A DNA stretch of 64,000 nucleotides from positions 1-64,000 of the forward strand of contig NZ_JBFBLC010000010.1 of the NCBI RefSeq assembly GCF_040702505.1, written 5' to 3'. The notes below the pieces were generated by a model. It did no database searches. It saw only the letters and a program-made list of their open reading frames with translations, and was not told the DNA's origin. Source of the DNA: Terrabacter sp040702505 (GTDB taxonomy: Bacteria > Actinomycetota > Actinomycetes > Actinomycetales > Dermatophilaceae). Position 1 is the stretch's first letter. The number at the start of each line of letters is the position of its first letter. Both the position numbers and the translations under genes were made by a program. Positions 16,849-24,660 of this stretch are shown piece after piece.

Positions 16849-17957
16849 TCCCGCTGTCCTCGCCCACCTCCGTCCTGCTCGCAGGGGGAGGGAGTGCCGG
16901 CCACGTGTCGCCGCTCCTCGCCCTCGCCGACGCGTTGCGACGACGGCACCCCGACCTGCGCGTGACCGCGCTCGGCACCCGCGAGGGGCTGGAGGCTCGC
17001 CTGGTCCCCGAGCGGGGCTACGACCTCAGGTTCGTCCCCAAGGTCCCGCTGCCACGTCGCCCGAGCGGCGACCTGCTCCGCCTGCCGGCACGGCTCAAGG
17101 CGGCGGTCGACGCCGCGGGGGCCGCGATCGACGAGACCGGGGCCGAGGTCGTCGTCGGCTTCGGCGGCTACGTCAGCACACCGGCCTACCTCGCCGCCCG
17201 GAGGCGGCGCGTGCCGATCGTCGTCCACGAGCAGAACACCCGGGCCGGTCTCGCCAACCGTCTGGGGGCGCGATGGGCCAGCGCGGTGGCCACCACCTTC
17301 TCCGGCACCGTCCTGCCCGGGGCCCAGCGCGTCGGCATGCCGCTGCGTCGGGAGGTCGCCACGCTCGACCGGGCCGGCTCGCGTGCCGCGGCGCTCGAGC
17401 ACTTCGGCCTCGAGCCGCAGTGGCCCACGGTGCTCGTCACAGGTGGCTCCCTCGGCGCCCAACGCCTCAACGACGCCTTCCGCAGCCGGGTCGCCTCGCT
17501 CAGCAGCGCGGGGGTGCAGGTCCTGCACGTCACCGGACTCGGCAAGGAGTTCTCCCCGGAGGTGCCCGAAGAGGGAGCGCCGTACGTCGTCGTCCCCTAC
17601 GCCGACCGCATGGAGCTCGCGTATGCCGCCGCCGACCTCGTCGTCGCCCGTGCGGGTGCCAACACGGTGTGCGAGCTGACGGCCGTCGGGCTGCCCGCCG
17701 TCTACGTCCCGCTGCCCATCGGCAACGGGGAGCAGCGGCTCAACGCCGCCGAGGTGGTCGCCGCCGGGGGCGGTCTCCTCGTCGACGACGCGGACTTCAC
17801 CCCGGAGTGGATCGACGCCGAGGTGCTCCCGCTCGCCACCGACCGCGAGAGGGTGGCCCGCATGGCCGCGGCCGCCCGGACGCTCGGCGAACCCGCCGCA
17901 GACGAGACGCTCGCCGACCTCGTCGAGCGGGCCGCGCAGGACAGGAACCGCACGTGA
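16845..17957 (+). CDS. murG: UDP-GlcNAc:lipid I N-acetylglucosaminyltransferase MurG
   Basis: 370 residues from GTG 16845. It shows the GT28 N-terminal loop LAGGGSAGHVSPLLAL, then GFGGYVSTPAYLAARRR and HEQNTRAGLANR. In the C-terminal half it has TGGSLGAQRLND, ARAGANTVCELTA and PLPIGNGEQRLNA, which form the UDP-GlcNAc site. It converts lipid I to lipid II at the inner face of the membrane. Size and dcw position are standard. Confidence 0.96.
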   Translation: MIPLSSPTSVLLAGGGSAGHVSPLLALADALRRRHPDLRVTALGTREGLEARLVPERGYDLRFVPKVPLPRRPSGDLLRLPARLKAAVDAAGAAIDETGAEVVVGFGGYVSTPAYLAARRRRVPIVVHEQNTRAGLANRLGARWASAVATTFSGTVLPGAQRVGMPLRREVATLDRAGSRAAALEHFGLEPQWPTVLVTGGSLGAQRLNDAFRSRVASLSSAGVQVLHVTGLGKEFSPEVPEEGAPYVVVPYADRMELAYAAADLVVARAGANTVCELTAVGLPAVYVPLPIGNGEQRLNAAEVVAAGGGLLVDDADFTPEWIDAEVLPLATDRERVARMAAAARTLGEPAADETLADLVERAAQDRNRT

Positions 17958-19429
17958 GCCAGGTCCCGCACGCCCCGACCGTCGACGACCCCTTCGCCGC
18001 GGCCCGGTTCGACTTCTCCGTCCCCGTCCCGAGGGCCGACGAGCTCGGACACGTGCACTTCCTCGCCATCGGCGGGGCCGGCATGTCGGGTGTCGCCCGC
18101 ATCATGCTCGCCCGTGGCATCGGCGTCACGGGCAGTGACGCCAAGGACGTGCCGGTCCTCAAGGCCCTCGAAGCCGAGGGCGCGCGCGTGTGGGTCGGCT
18201 TCGACCCGGAGCACCAGCGCAGCGCCGACGCCGTCGTCATGAGCTCCTCCATCCGCGACGACAACGTCGAGCTCGTCGCCGCCCGAGAGCGCGGCATCCC
18301 GGTGCTGCACCGGGCCCAGGGCCTGGCCGCCCTGATGCACGGTCGTCGGCCCGTGGCGGTGGCCGGTGCGAACGGCAAGACGACGACGACCTCGATGCTG
18401 ACCGTGGCCCTTCAGGGCTGCGGCCTCGACCCGTCCTTCGCCGTCGGTGGGGAGCTGGCCAAGCACGGCACCAACGCCCACGACGGCGCCGACGACGTCT
18501 TCGTCGTGGAGGCCGACGAGAGCGACGGGTCGTTCGTCGTCTACCGGCCCGAGGTGGCCGTCGTGACGAACGTCCAGCCGGATCACCTCGACTTCTACTC
18601 GAACTTCACAGTTGTGCAGGCGGCCTACGACGCGTTCGTGGCCACCGTCCGCCCCGGTGGGCTGCTCGTGACATGCGCGGACGACACGGGTGCCGTCGAG
18701 CTGGCCGCACGGGCGCGGTCCGCGGGCACCACGGTCCTGACGTACGGCTTCGACCCTGCCTCCGACGTGGTGCTGAGCGACCACCGGCAGGACGGCGTCA
18801 CCGCCTCCGTCACGGTCCGGGACGGCGGGGTGGAGCGCCGCATGACCCTCGGCGTCCCCGGGCGCCACAACGCCCTGAACGCGGCCGCTGCCTACGCCGC
18901 GGCCGTGCACGGGCTGGGACAGCATCCCGACCGGGTCCTGGCCGGGCTGGCGTCCTTCACCGGCACCCGGCGCCGCTTCGAGCCCAAGGGCGAGGCCGGG
19001 GGAGTGGTCGTCGTCGACGACTACGCCCACAACGCCGGCAAGGTGGCGGCCGTCGTGCAGACCGCCAAGCAGCTCGTCGGCGACAGCGGGCGTCTCGTCG
19101 TCGTCTTCCAGCCGCACCTCTACAGCCGCACCCGTGACTTCGCCGCGGAGCTGGGCGCCGGCCTGTCACCCGCCGACGTCGTCGTCGTCATGGACGTGTA
19201 CGCCGCCCGGGAGGATCCCATGCCGGGGGTGACCGGGGCGCTCGTGGCCGCGGGTGTCACCGCGGCCCGGCCGGGCGCCGAGGTGCACTTCGTCCCGTCC
19301 TGGTCCGAGGTGGCAGGACGCGTCGCGCAGCTGGCGCGGCCGGGCGACCTCGTGCTCACGGTCGGCGCCGGCGACGTGACCATGGTGGGCCCGGAGGTGC
19401 TGCGGATCCTCGGGGGTGGGGAGCCGTGA
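17954..19429 (+). CDS. murC: UDP-MurNAc:L-alanine ligase MurC
   Basis: 491 residues from GTG 17954. GIGGAGMSG-type N-terminal nucleotide loop (here AIGGAGMSGVARIM), P-loop AGANGKTTTTSML, VVEADESDGSF, NVQPDHLDFY and VDDYAHNAGKVAAV identify MurC, which starts the stem peptide by adding L-alanine. Its TGA shares bases with the ftsQ start. Confidence 0.96.
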   Translation: MSQVPHAPTVDDPFAAARFDFSVPVPRADELGHVHFLAIGGAGMSGVARIMLARGIGVTGSDAKDVPVLKALEAEGARVWVGFDPEHQRSADAVVMSSSIRDDNVELVAARERGIPVLHRAQGLAALMHGRRPVAVAGANGKTTTTSMLTVALQGCGLDPSFAVGGELAKHGTNAHDGADDVFVVEADESDGSFVVYRPEVAVVTNVQPDHLDFYSNFTVVQAAYDAFVATVRPGGLLVTCADDTGAVELAARARSAGTTVLTYGFDPASDVVLSDHRQDGVTASVTVRDGGVERRMTLGVPGRHNALNAAAAYAAAVHGLGQHPDRVLAGLASFTGTRRRFEPKGEAGGVVVVDDYAHNAGKVAAVVQTAKQLVGDSGRLVVVFQPHLYSRTRDFAAELGAGLSPADVVVVMDVYAAREDPMPGVTGALVAAGVTAARPGAEVHFVPSWSEVAGRVAQLARPGDLVLTVGAGDVTMVGPEVLRILGGGEP

Positions 19430-20202
19430 TGCTCGAGCAGGGCGGGGCCCGCAGGCGGGTGGCGGGGACCGGTCTCGCGTCCTCGCGCAGCCGGTTCGAG
19501 CGCCGCGCGGCAGCCGCGCGACGCCGCCCCCGGCTCGTGGCCGGCGTCCTGGCCGCAATCGTCCTGCTCGCCGTGCTGGTCGTCTGGGTCGGTTGGTTCA
19601 GCAGCGCCATGACGGCCTCGAAGGTCGAGGTTCGCGGCGTCGGTGCCGCGGCGTCCGACGAGGTCCGTGCCGTCGCCAAGGTCCCCCTCGGCGAGCCGCT
19701 CCTGCGCGTCGACACCGACGCCATCACCCAGCGCCTGGTCGAGGGCAGGTCCTGGGGCGAGGTCGCGGTGAGCCGGGCGCTGCCGGACACCGTCGTCATC
19801 TCCGTCGACCCTCGGGTCGCGGTGCTCGCGGTGCGCAACCCTCGAGGTCAGATCGACGTCGTCGATCGCGACGGCGTCGCCTTCCGGACGGTGGCCAGCC
19901 CGCCCAAGGACGTGCCCTTGGTCAGCTCCGGCGCGGCGCAGGTGACGAAGGCCGGTGTCGACGCGGCCCTGCAGGCCCTCGGCTCCCTCGAGCCCGCCGT
20001 GCGGGCGCGCGTGTCGGGCGTCTCCGTGTCCGCGGCCGACCAGGTGTCCTTCACCGTCAAGCCGAAGGGCAGGTCGCCGAAGACCGTGGTCTGGGGCGGT
20101 GCAGGCGACGGGCCGCGCAAGGCCGAGCTGGTCAAGGTCCTGCTGCCGGAGCCCGGGTCGACGATCGACGTCAGCGTCCCGGCCTCACCCGTGACGCGCT
20201 GA
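19429..20202 (+). CDS. ftsQ: Cell division protein FtsQ
   Basis: 257 residues: a basic cytoplasmic segment of about 35 residues, one membrane helix (about 36-57), then a POTRA domain starting at KVEVRGVGAAASDEV. The conserved region PDTVVISVDPRVAVLAVRN follows, and a FtsQ/DivIB beta domain after it. FtsQ recruits and holds FtsL/FtsB and regulates FtsWI. I prefer ATG 19429 over the directly preceding GTG 19426 because GGGGAG then sits five bases away. It ends the uninterrupted overlap chain; a long leader separates it from ftsZ. Confidence 0.93.
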   Translation: MLEQGGARRRVAGTGLASSRSRFERRAAAARRRPRLVAGVLAAIVLLAVLVVWVGWFSSAMTASKVEVRGVGAAASDEVRAVAKVPLGEPLLRVDTDAITQRLVEGRSWGEVAVSRALPDTVVISVDPRVAVLAVRNPRGQIDVVDRDGVAFRTVASPPKDVPLVSSGAAQVTKAGVDAALQALGSLEPAVRARVSGVSVSAADQVSFTVKPKGRSPKTVVWGGAGDGPRKAELVKVLLPEPGSTIDVSVPASPVTR

Positions 20203-20621
20203 CGGTGGGCCGACTCCGCAGCGCCACCTGCCTGGTCACGGGTGGGCAACCCCGACATCCCGGACGTTCAGGTTCCATGGGAGGCTTGACCCCAGCGGCT
20301 GGAGTCACTCATGGGACGGATGGTGTTCATGGGGTCTGGCCTGCGTGGACGTGTCGATCCCGGGGCCGACACGCCGCGCCCGTGGGTTGATCGGCCTCGC
20401 GGCTCGTCATACCGTCGGGGCACTGGTTCGTGACCAAACTGTAACCTTGAGGTCTATGTTTAAGGTTTGAGGCTTACAGGCGCGGGGGCGAGCCGCACCA
20501 GCCGGACCTCTCCACCGCTTCGTCCACCCGCTCAGCCAGACCATCGGGCACCACGCATCACCAGCCGCCCGTTCCCAGCCCACCCGCAGCACGGCACCAC
20601 CAGTCAGGAAGGCCCACTCTC
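20203..20621 (+). promoter_or_regulatory. ftsZ promoter and leader region
   Basis: 419 bp without a gene. At 20424-20475 the G+C content drops. An inverted repeat AACCTT (20443-20448) / AAGGTT (20462-20467) encloses a candidate -10, TATGTT (20455-20460). GTGACC at 20430-20435 is a weak -35 at 19 bp. A dedicated, conserved-looking promoter directly upstream of ftsZ is usual in actinobacteria. Downstream to the GTG the leader is C/A-rich and apparently unstructured. AGGAAGG near 20606 is the ribosome site. The exact -35/-10 pair is uncertain. Confidence 0.5.
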
Positions 20622-21950
20622 GTGGCAGCAGCACCGCAGAACTACTTGGCCGTCATCAAGGTCGTCGGCATCGGCGGCGGCGGCGTCAATGCCATCAATC
20701 GCATGATCGAGGTCGGCCTCAAGGGCGTCGAGTTCATCGCCATCAACACCGACGCCCAGGCGCTGCTCATGAGCGACGCCGACGTCAAGCTCGACGTCGG
20801 CCGTGAGCTGACCCGCGGGCTCGGCGCCGGCGCCGACCCCGAGGTCGGCAAGAAGGCCGCCGAGGACCACGCGGAGGAGATCGAGGAGGTCCTCAAGGGG
20901 GCCGACATGGTCTTCGTCACCGCCGGTGAGGGTGGCGGCACCGGCACCGGAGGCGCACCCGTCGTGGCCCGCATCGCCCGCGGCCTCGGGGCGCTGACGA
21001 TCGGCGTCGTCACGCGACCGTTCACGTTCGAGGGTCGCCGTCGTGCCAACCAGGCCGAGTCCGGCATCGGCAGCCTCCGCGAGGAGGTCGACACGCTGAT
21101 CGTCATCCCGAACGACCGGCTGCTGTCGATCAGCGACCGCAACGTCTCGATGATGGACGCCTTCCGGTCGGCCGACCAGGTGCTGCTCTCCGGTGTCCAG
21201 GGCATCACCGACCTCATCACCACGCCCGGCTTGATCAACCTCGACTTCGCCGACGTCAAGTCCGTCATGCAGGGCGCGGGCTCGGCCCTGATGGGCATCG
21301 GCTCGGCCCGCGGCGAGGATCGCGCGGTGCAGGCCGCCGAGCTCGCCATCAGCAGCCCCCTGCTCGAGGCCTCGATCGACGGCGCCCACGGCGTCCTGCT
21401 CTCCATCCAGGGCGGGTCGGACCTCGGCCTCTTCGAGATCAACGAGGCGGCTCGCCTCGTCCAGGAGGCCGCGCACCCCGAGGCCAACATCATCTTCGGC
21501 GCGGTCATCGACGACGCGCTCGGCGACGAGGTGCGGGTCACTGTCATCGCGGCGGGCTTCGACGGCGGCGGCCCCAGCCAGCGCCACGACGAGCGCGCCC
21601 TCGGGCACGTGGTCGGCCGCCAGCAGCAGCCTCAGGCGCAGCAGCGTCCGAGCGTCCCGCAGCAGGCCGCACAGCCCAACGGGCAGGCGCAGCACCCCGG
21701 CGTCCAGCCGCAGGTCCCGCCCCAGCAGCAGCCGGTCCACCGGCCGGCCCAGCAGCTGCCCACCCAGCAGCCGGCCGCCCCGGTCCAGCAGCAGCAGATG
21801 CCCCAGCACCAGCAGGTGCCGCAGCACCAGCAGGTGCCGCAGCACCAGCAGCAGGCGCCCCAGCACCAGCAGCAGCCGAGCCAGCAGCCCCCGCGCCAGG
21901 TGACCTTCGACGAGGGTGACGAACTCGACGTCCCCGACTTCCTCAAGTAG
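20622..21950 (+). CDS. ftsZ: Cell division GTPase FtsZ
   Basis: 442 residues from GTG 20622. The tubulin-like core has KVVGIGGGGVNAINRM, the GTP-binding loop GEGGGTGTGGAP near residue 103, NDRLL and the T7 loop DFADVKSVM. After about residue 325 a linker extremely rich in Gln, Pro and His is built partly from 6-residue repeats. The conserved C-terminal peptide DELDVPDFLK, which contacts SepF and other partners, follows. FtsZ forms the cytokinetic ring. A strong terminator follows, so it ends its transcript. Confidence 0.97.
   Translation: MAAAPQNYLAVIKVVGIGGGGVNAINRMIEVGLKGVEFIAINTDAQALLMSDADVKLDVGRELTRGLGAGADPEVGKKAAEDHAEEIEEVLKGADMVFVTAGEGGGTGTGGAPVVARIARGLGALTIGVVTRPFTFEGRRRANQAESGIGSLREEVDTLIVIPNDRLLSISDRNVSMMDAFRSADQVLLSGVQGITDLITTPGLINLDFADVKSVMQGAGSALMGIGSARGEDRAVQAAELAISSPLLEASIDGAHGVLLSIQGGSDLGLFEINEAARLVQEAAHPEANIIFGAVIDDALGDEVRVTVIAAGFDGGGPSQRHDERALGHVVGRQQQPQAQQRPSVPQQAAQPNGQAQHPGVQPQVPPQQQPVHRPAQQLPTQQPAAPVQQQQMPQHQQVPQHQQVPQHQQQAPQHQQQPSQQPPRQVTFDEGDELDVPDFLK
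21804..21878 (+). repeat. Tandem repeats in the FtsZ linker
   Basis: Two perfect 18-nt units CAGCACCAGCAGGTGCCG (21804-21821, 21822-21839) are followed by two diverged 18-21-nt units starting at 21840 and 21861. They encode QHQQVP-like repeats at about residues 395-419. In-frame copy-number change would leave the protein functional. Confidence 0.85.
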
Positions 21951-21989
21951 GCCGGGGCCGCCGCGACCGGCACCTGGGCCGGGCCTCGT

Positions 21990-22029
21990 CCGGAGGGCGG
22001 GAGACGCACACGCGTCTCCCGCCCTCCGG
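21990..22029 (+). terminator. ftsZ terminator hairpin
   Basis: Perfect 18-bp stem (21990-22007 with 22012-22029) and a 4-nt ACAC loop, 39 bp after the ftsZ stop. No T-tract. It separates ftsZ from pgeF, which has its own promoter. Confidence 0.85.
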
Positions 22030-22088
22030 CGTCTCTGCACCGTGCGGACCGGGAGCACACGCTCGTCCGGCCGACGTCGCCCTGCCGT

Positions 22089-22094
22089 TAGGTT
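22089..22094 (+). promoter_or_regulatory. -10 box of a leaderless pgeF transcript
   Basis: TAGGTT lies seven bases before GTG 22102, so transcription should start at or next to the start codon. No Shine-Dalgarno is present. No convincing -35 was seen. Confidence 0.5.
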
Positions 22095-22101
22095 GGTCCC
22101 C

Positions 22102-22848
22102 GTGTTCTACTGGCGCACCACCCTCACCCCCTCACCCGGCGCGGGAGCCGTGGACCTGGCGTTCACCGGCCGCTCGGCAGCGCGGGGCAGCGGGCCGTAT
22201 GCCGGCCTCAACCTCGGCGGCCACGTGGGCGACGACCCCGCCGACGTCGAGGCCAACCGCGCCGCCCTCGCGCACGAGGTGGAGCTGCCCCGCGAACGGC
22301 TCGTCTTCATGAGGCAGGTGCACGGTTGCGAGGTCGTCGAGGTCGACGGTCCCTGGGCGGGTGAGGCGCCCGAGGTGGACGGCGTGGTCACGCGAGCCCC
22401 GGAGCTGGCCCTGGCCGTCCTCGTCGCGGACTGCGTCCCGGTGCTGCTGCACGACGCCGACAGCGCGGTCGTGGGAGCCGTCCATGCGGGGCGCCCGGGG
22501 ATGCTCGGGGGCATCGTCCCTCGTGCGGTCAGCGCCATGCGCGACCTCGGTGCCAGGCGCATACACGCCACCGTCGGTCCCTCCGTGTGCGGCCGCTGCT
22601 ACGAGGTGCCCGAGGAGATGGCACGTGCGGCCGCCCTGACGGCCCCCAGCTCCGCGGCCCGGTCGTGGACCGGAACGCCCGCTGTCGACGTCGCGGCGGG
22701 GGTCGTCGAGCAGCTCGCTGCGGCGGGTGTCACCGTGCAGTGGGTGCCCGGGTGCACCCGCGAGAGCGGGGATCTCTACTCCTACCGTCGCGACGGGCGC
22801 ACCGGCCGGTTCGCCGGTGTCGTGGCGCGCCGGAAGGAGCAGGCATGA
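22102..22848 (+). CDS. pgeF: Peptidoglycan editing factor PgeF / YfiH-type purine phosphorylase
   Basis: 248 residues from GTG 22102. The laccase-domain (DUF152) signatures are clear: FMRQVHGCEVVEVDG, VLVADCVPVLLHD, VGAVHAGRPGM and SVCGRCYEVPEEM, which supply the His/Cys metal ligands. Members in Escherichia coli are reported to prevent misincorporation of wrong amino acids into stem peptides. LACC1-like members cleave purine nucleosides. Location directly after ftsZ is typical of actinobacteria. It overlaps yggS by ATGA. Confidence 0.88.
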   Translation: MFYWRTTLTPSPGAGAVDLAFTGRSAARGSGPYAGLNLGGHVGDDPADVEANRAALAHEVELPRERLVFMRQVHGCEVVEVDGPWAGEAPEVDGVVTRAPELALAVLVADCVPVLLHDADSAVVGAVHAGRPGMLGGIVPRAVSAMRDLGARRIHATVGPSVCGRCYEVPEEMARAAALTAPSSAARSWTGTPAVDVAAGVVEQLAAAGVTVQWVPGCTRESGDLYSYRRDGRTGRFAGVVARRKEQA

Positions 22849-23573
22849 GCAGCGAGGAGCGGCAGCGGCTCGAGCAGCTGCGCGAGAACCTGGCGGCCGT
22901 GCACGAGCGGATCGCCCGCGGCTGCGCCGACGCAGGTCGCGACCCGGGGGAGGTCACCCTGGTCGTGGTCACGAAGTTCTTCCCCGCCTCGGACGTGCTG
23001 CTGCTCCACCGCCTCGGGGTGCGCGACTTCGGCGAGAACCGCGACCAGGAGGCCGGCGAGAAGTTCGCCGAGGTGCGCCGTGTCCTGTTCGCAGCCGACG
23101 GGCAGGGGCCGACCCTGCACTTCATCGGGCAGCTGCAGAGCAACAAGGCGGCTCACGTGGCGGGCTACGCCGACGTCGTGCAGTCCGTCGACCGGCGCAA
23201 GCTCGTGACCGGTCTCGCCAAGGGCGCCGCCGGCCGCGGCCGGCGTCTGCAGGTACTGCTCCAGGTCAGCCTGGACGGCGACACCTCCCGCGGTGGTGCG
23301 CCGCCCGAGCAGCTGGACGAGCTGGCCGAGGCCGTCGCGGGCGAGGAGCACCTGGACCTGCGGGGTGTCATGGCCGTCGCACCGCTGGGAGCCGACCCCG
23401 ACGCCTCCTTCGCGCGGCTGCGGGAGGTCGCTGACGGCATACGCTCTCGGCACCCCGGAGCCGACCTCGTCTCGGCGGGGATGAGCGGCGACCTCGAGGC
23501 GGCCCTGCGCCACGGCGCGACACACCTGCGTGTCGGTACCGCAATCCTCGGTTCACGCCCGTCACTTCTGTAA
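22845..23573 (+). CDS. PLP homeostasis protein YggS/YlmE family
   Basis: 242 residues. The alanine-racemase-like single-domain fold is recognisable from LVVVTKFFPASDVLLL (PLP lysine), DFGENRDQE, HFIGQLQSNKAAHV, VQSVDRRKL and SAGMSGDLEAALRHGATHLRVG-type region near the end. These proteins bind pyridoxal phosphate and buffer its supply; they have no demonstrated catalytic reaction. Overlap with pgeF and closeness to sepF show the usual ylm-type cluster. Confidence 0.93.
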   Translation: MSSEERQRLEQLRENLAAVHERIARGCADAGRDPGEVTLVVVTKFFPASDVLLLHRLGVRDFGENRDQEAGEKFAEVRRVLFAADGQGPTLHFIGQLQSNKAAHVAGYADVVQSVDRRKLVTGLAKGAAGRGRRLQVLLQVSLDGDTSRGGAPPEQLDELAEAVAGEEHLDLRGVMAVAPLGADPDASFARLREVADGIRSRHPGADLVSAGMSGDLEAALRHGATHLRVGTAILGSRPSLL

Positions 23574-23612
23574 CGTCGGCGAGGATCACAATTCGACGCT
23601 TGGGAGTTGGCC

Positions 23613-24095
23613 ATGGCAGGGGCACTGCGCAAGACGATGGTGTACCTCGGACTCAGCGAGGAGGACCAGCGTCATGACCGTTACGACGACTACGACGCGT
23701 ACGACGAGTCCGACCGCTACGACGACGAGAGCGAGCACACCGCTGCCGTGACCCAGCTGCCCACCAAGCGCCCCGTGGCCGCCGTCGTGCGTGACGTCGA
23801 GGTCGGCTCCCTCAACCGGATCACCACGATCCACCCGCGTACCTACAACGAGGCCAAGAACATCGGCGAGTGGTTCCGCGACCAGGTGCCGGTCATCATG
23901 AACCTCAGCGACATGGACGATGCCGACGCCAAGCGCCTCGTCGACTTCGCCGCCGGCCTCGTCTTCGGACTGCACGGCACGATCGAGCGGGTCACCTCCA
24001 AGGTCTTCCTGCTCTCGCCCGCCCACGTCGAGATCTCCGCCGACGAGCCGGAGCCGCCCACGGCCTCCGCCCGCGGCTTCTTCAACCAGAGCTGA
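23613..24095 (+). CDS. sepF: Cell division protein SepF
   Basis: 160 residues starting MAGALRKTMVYLGLSEED, an amphipathic N-terminal membrane anchor. An acidic Asp/Tyr/Glu-rich linker (about residues 18-50) and the SepF domain with ARTYNEAKNIGEWFRD-like (here RTYNEAKNIGEWFRD) and DMDDADAKRLVDFAAGLVFGL follow. SepF tethers FtsZ filaments to the membrane and is the main FtsZ anchor in actinobacteria, which lack FtsA. I chose ATG 23613 with GGGAG just upstream instead of TTG 23607. A 39-bp gap separates it from yggS. Confidence 0.95.
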   Translation: MAGALRKTMVYLGLSEEDQRHDRYDDYDAYDESDRYDDESEHTAAVTQLPTKRPVAAVVRDVEVGSLNRITTIHPRTYNEAKNIGEWFRDQVPVIMNLSDMDDADAKRLVDFAAGLVFGLHGTIERVTSKVFLLSPAHVEISADEPEPPTASARGFFNQS

Positions 24096-24115
24096 GGACC
24101 CCGTCCTGCCCGACG

Positions 24116-24145
24116 GGCGCGCGCCGCGAGGAGCCGGCGCGCGCC
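24116..24145 (+). terminator. Possible hairpin after sepF
   Basis: GGCGCGCGCC occurs at 24116-24125 and again at 24136-24145. The unit is self-complementary, so it can form a 10-bp stem with a 10-nt loop. Only 43 bp separate it from the yggT ATG, so it may reduce rather than stop read-through. Confidence 0.4.
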
Positions 24146-24188
24146 GCCGCGTTTCGCTCCGGCGCGAAGATCAGGGACACTGACGACC

Positions 24189-24473
24189 ATGGATGTGTTC
24201 TGGGCGATCTACGGAGTGGTCGTCTTCACCTTCTTCATCGCGCTCATCGGCCGCTTCATCCTCGACTGGGTGCAGGTGCTGGCCCGCTCCTGGCGGCCGA
24301 CGGGTCCCGTGCTCGTGCTGGCCGAGGCGATCTACACCGTCACGGACCCACCGCTGCGGGCCCTGCGCAAGGTGATCCCGTCGCCCAACCTCGGTGGCGT
24401 CCGGCTCGACCTCAGCTTCCTCGTCCTGATGCTGCTGACCTCTCTCGCCCTGAACGTGCCCCACTACTTCTGA
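24189..24473 (+). CDS. YggT family membrane protein
   Basis: 94 residues with two membrane helices: about residues 4-24 and 72-88. Between them is the family motif RLILDW-like (RFILDWVQ) and the TDPPLRALRKVIP loop, which is characteristic of YggT/YlmG proteins. The family is linked to division and cell shape or ion homeostasis, with no clear biochemical role. Position between sepF and divIVA is the classical one. Confidence 0.92.
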   Translation: MDVFWAIYGVVVFTFFIALIGRFILDWVQVLARSWRPTGPVLVLAEAIYTVTDPPLRALRKVIPSPNLGGVRLDLSFLVLMLLTSLALNVPHYF

Positions 24474-24500
24474 CCGACTTCTGACCGACTTCTGAACGAC
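24468..24500 (+). repeat. Tandem 11-nt repeat over the yggT stop codon
   Basis: TTCTGACCGAC appears at 24468-24478 and 24479-24489, and with one change at 24490-24500. The first copy contains the last Phe codon and stop of yggT, so every copy carries an in-frame-looking TTC TGA. It looks like a slippage duplication. Confidence 0.8.
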
Positions 24501-24595
24501 GAGGACGCGACTGCCGCGTCAGCCGTGATCGCTGCGGCCGGCACCCCGTCGTGACGTCCACCGCAGACGTGCCGACGAACGCGCCGGACGTTGCT

Positions 24596-24625
24596 TTGGT
24601 CGCATACCGAGTCGTTGGATAGCGT
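24596..24625 (+). promoter_or_regulatory. Candidate divIVA promoter
   Basis: TTGGTC (24596-24601) and TAGCGT (24620-24625) are 18 bp apart, in the most A+T-rich part of the yggT-divIVA gap. The start would be some 30 nt before the ATG. The pair is plausible but not unique. Confidence 0.4.
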
Positions 24626-24660
24626 TGACCCGAACCATTACGTCTGCATCGAGGTGACCC

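Noticed and set aside
21804..21878. CRISPR or non-coding repeat
   Set aside because: The repeats are in frame inside ftsZ and the conserved C-terminal peptide follows intact.
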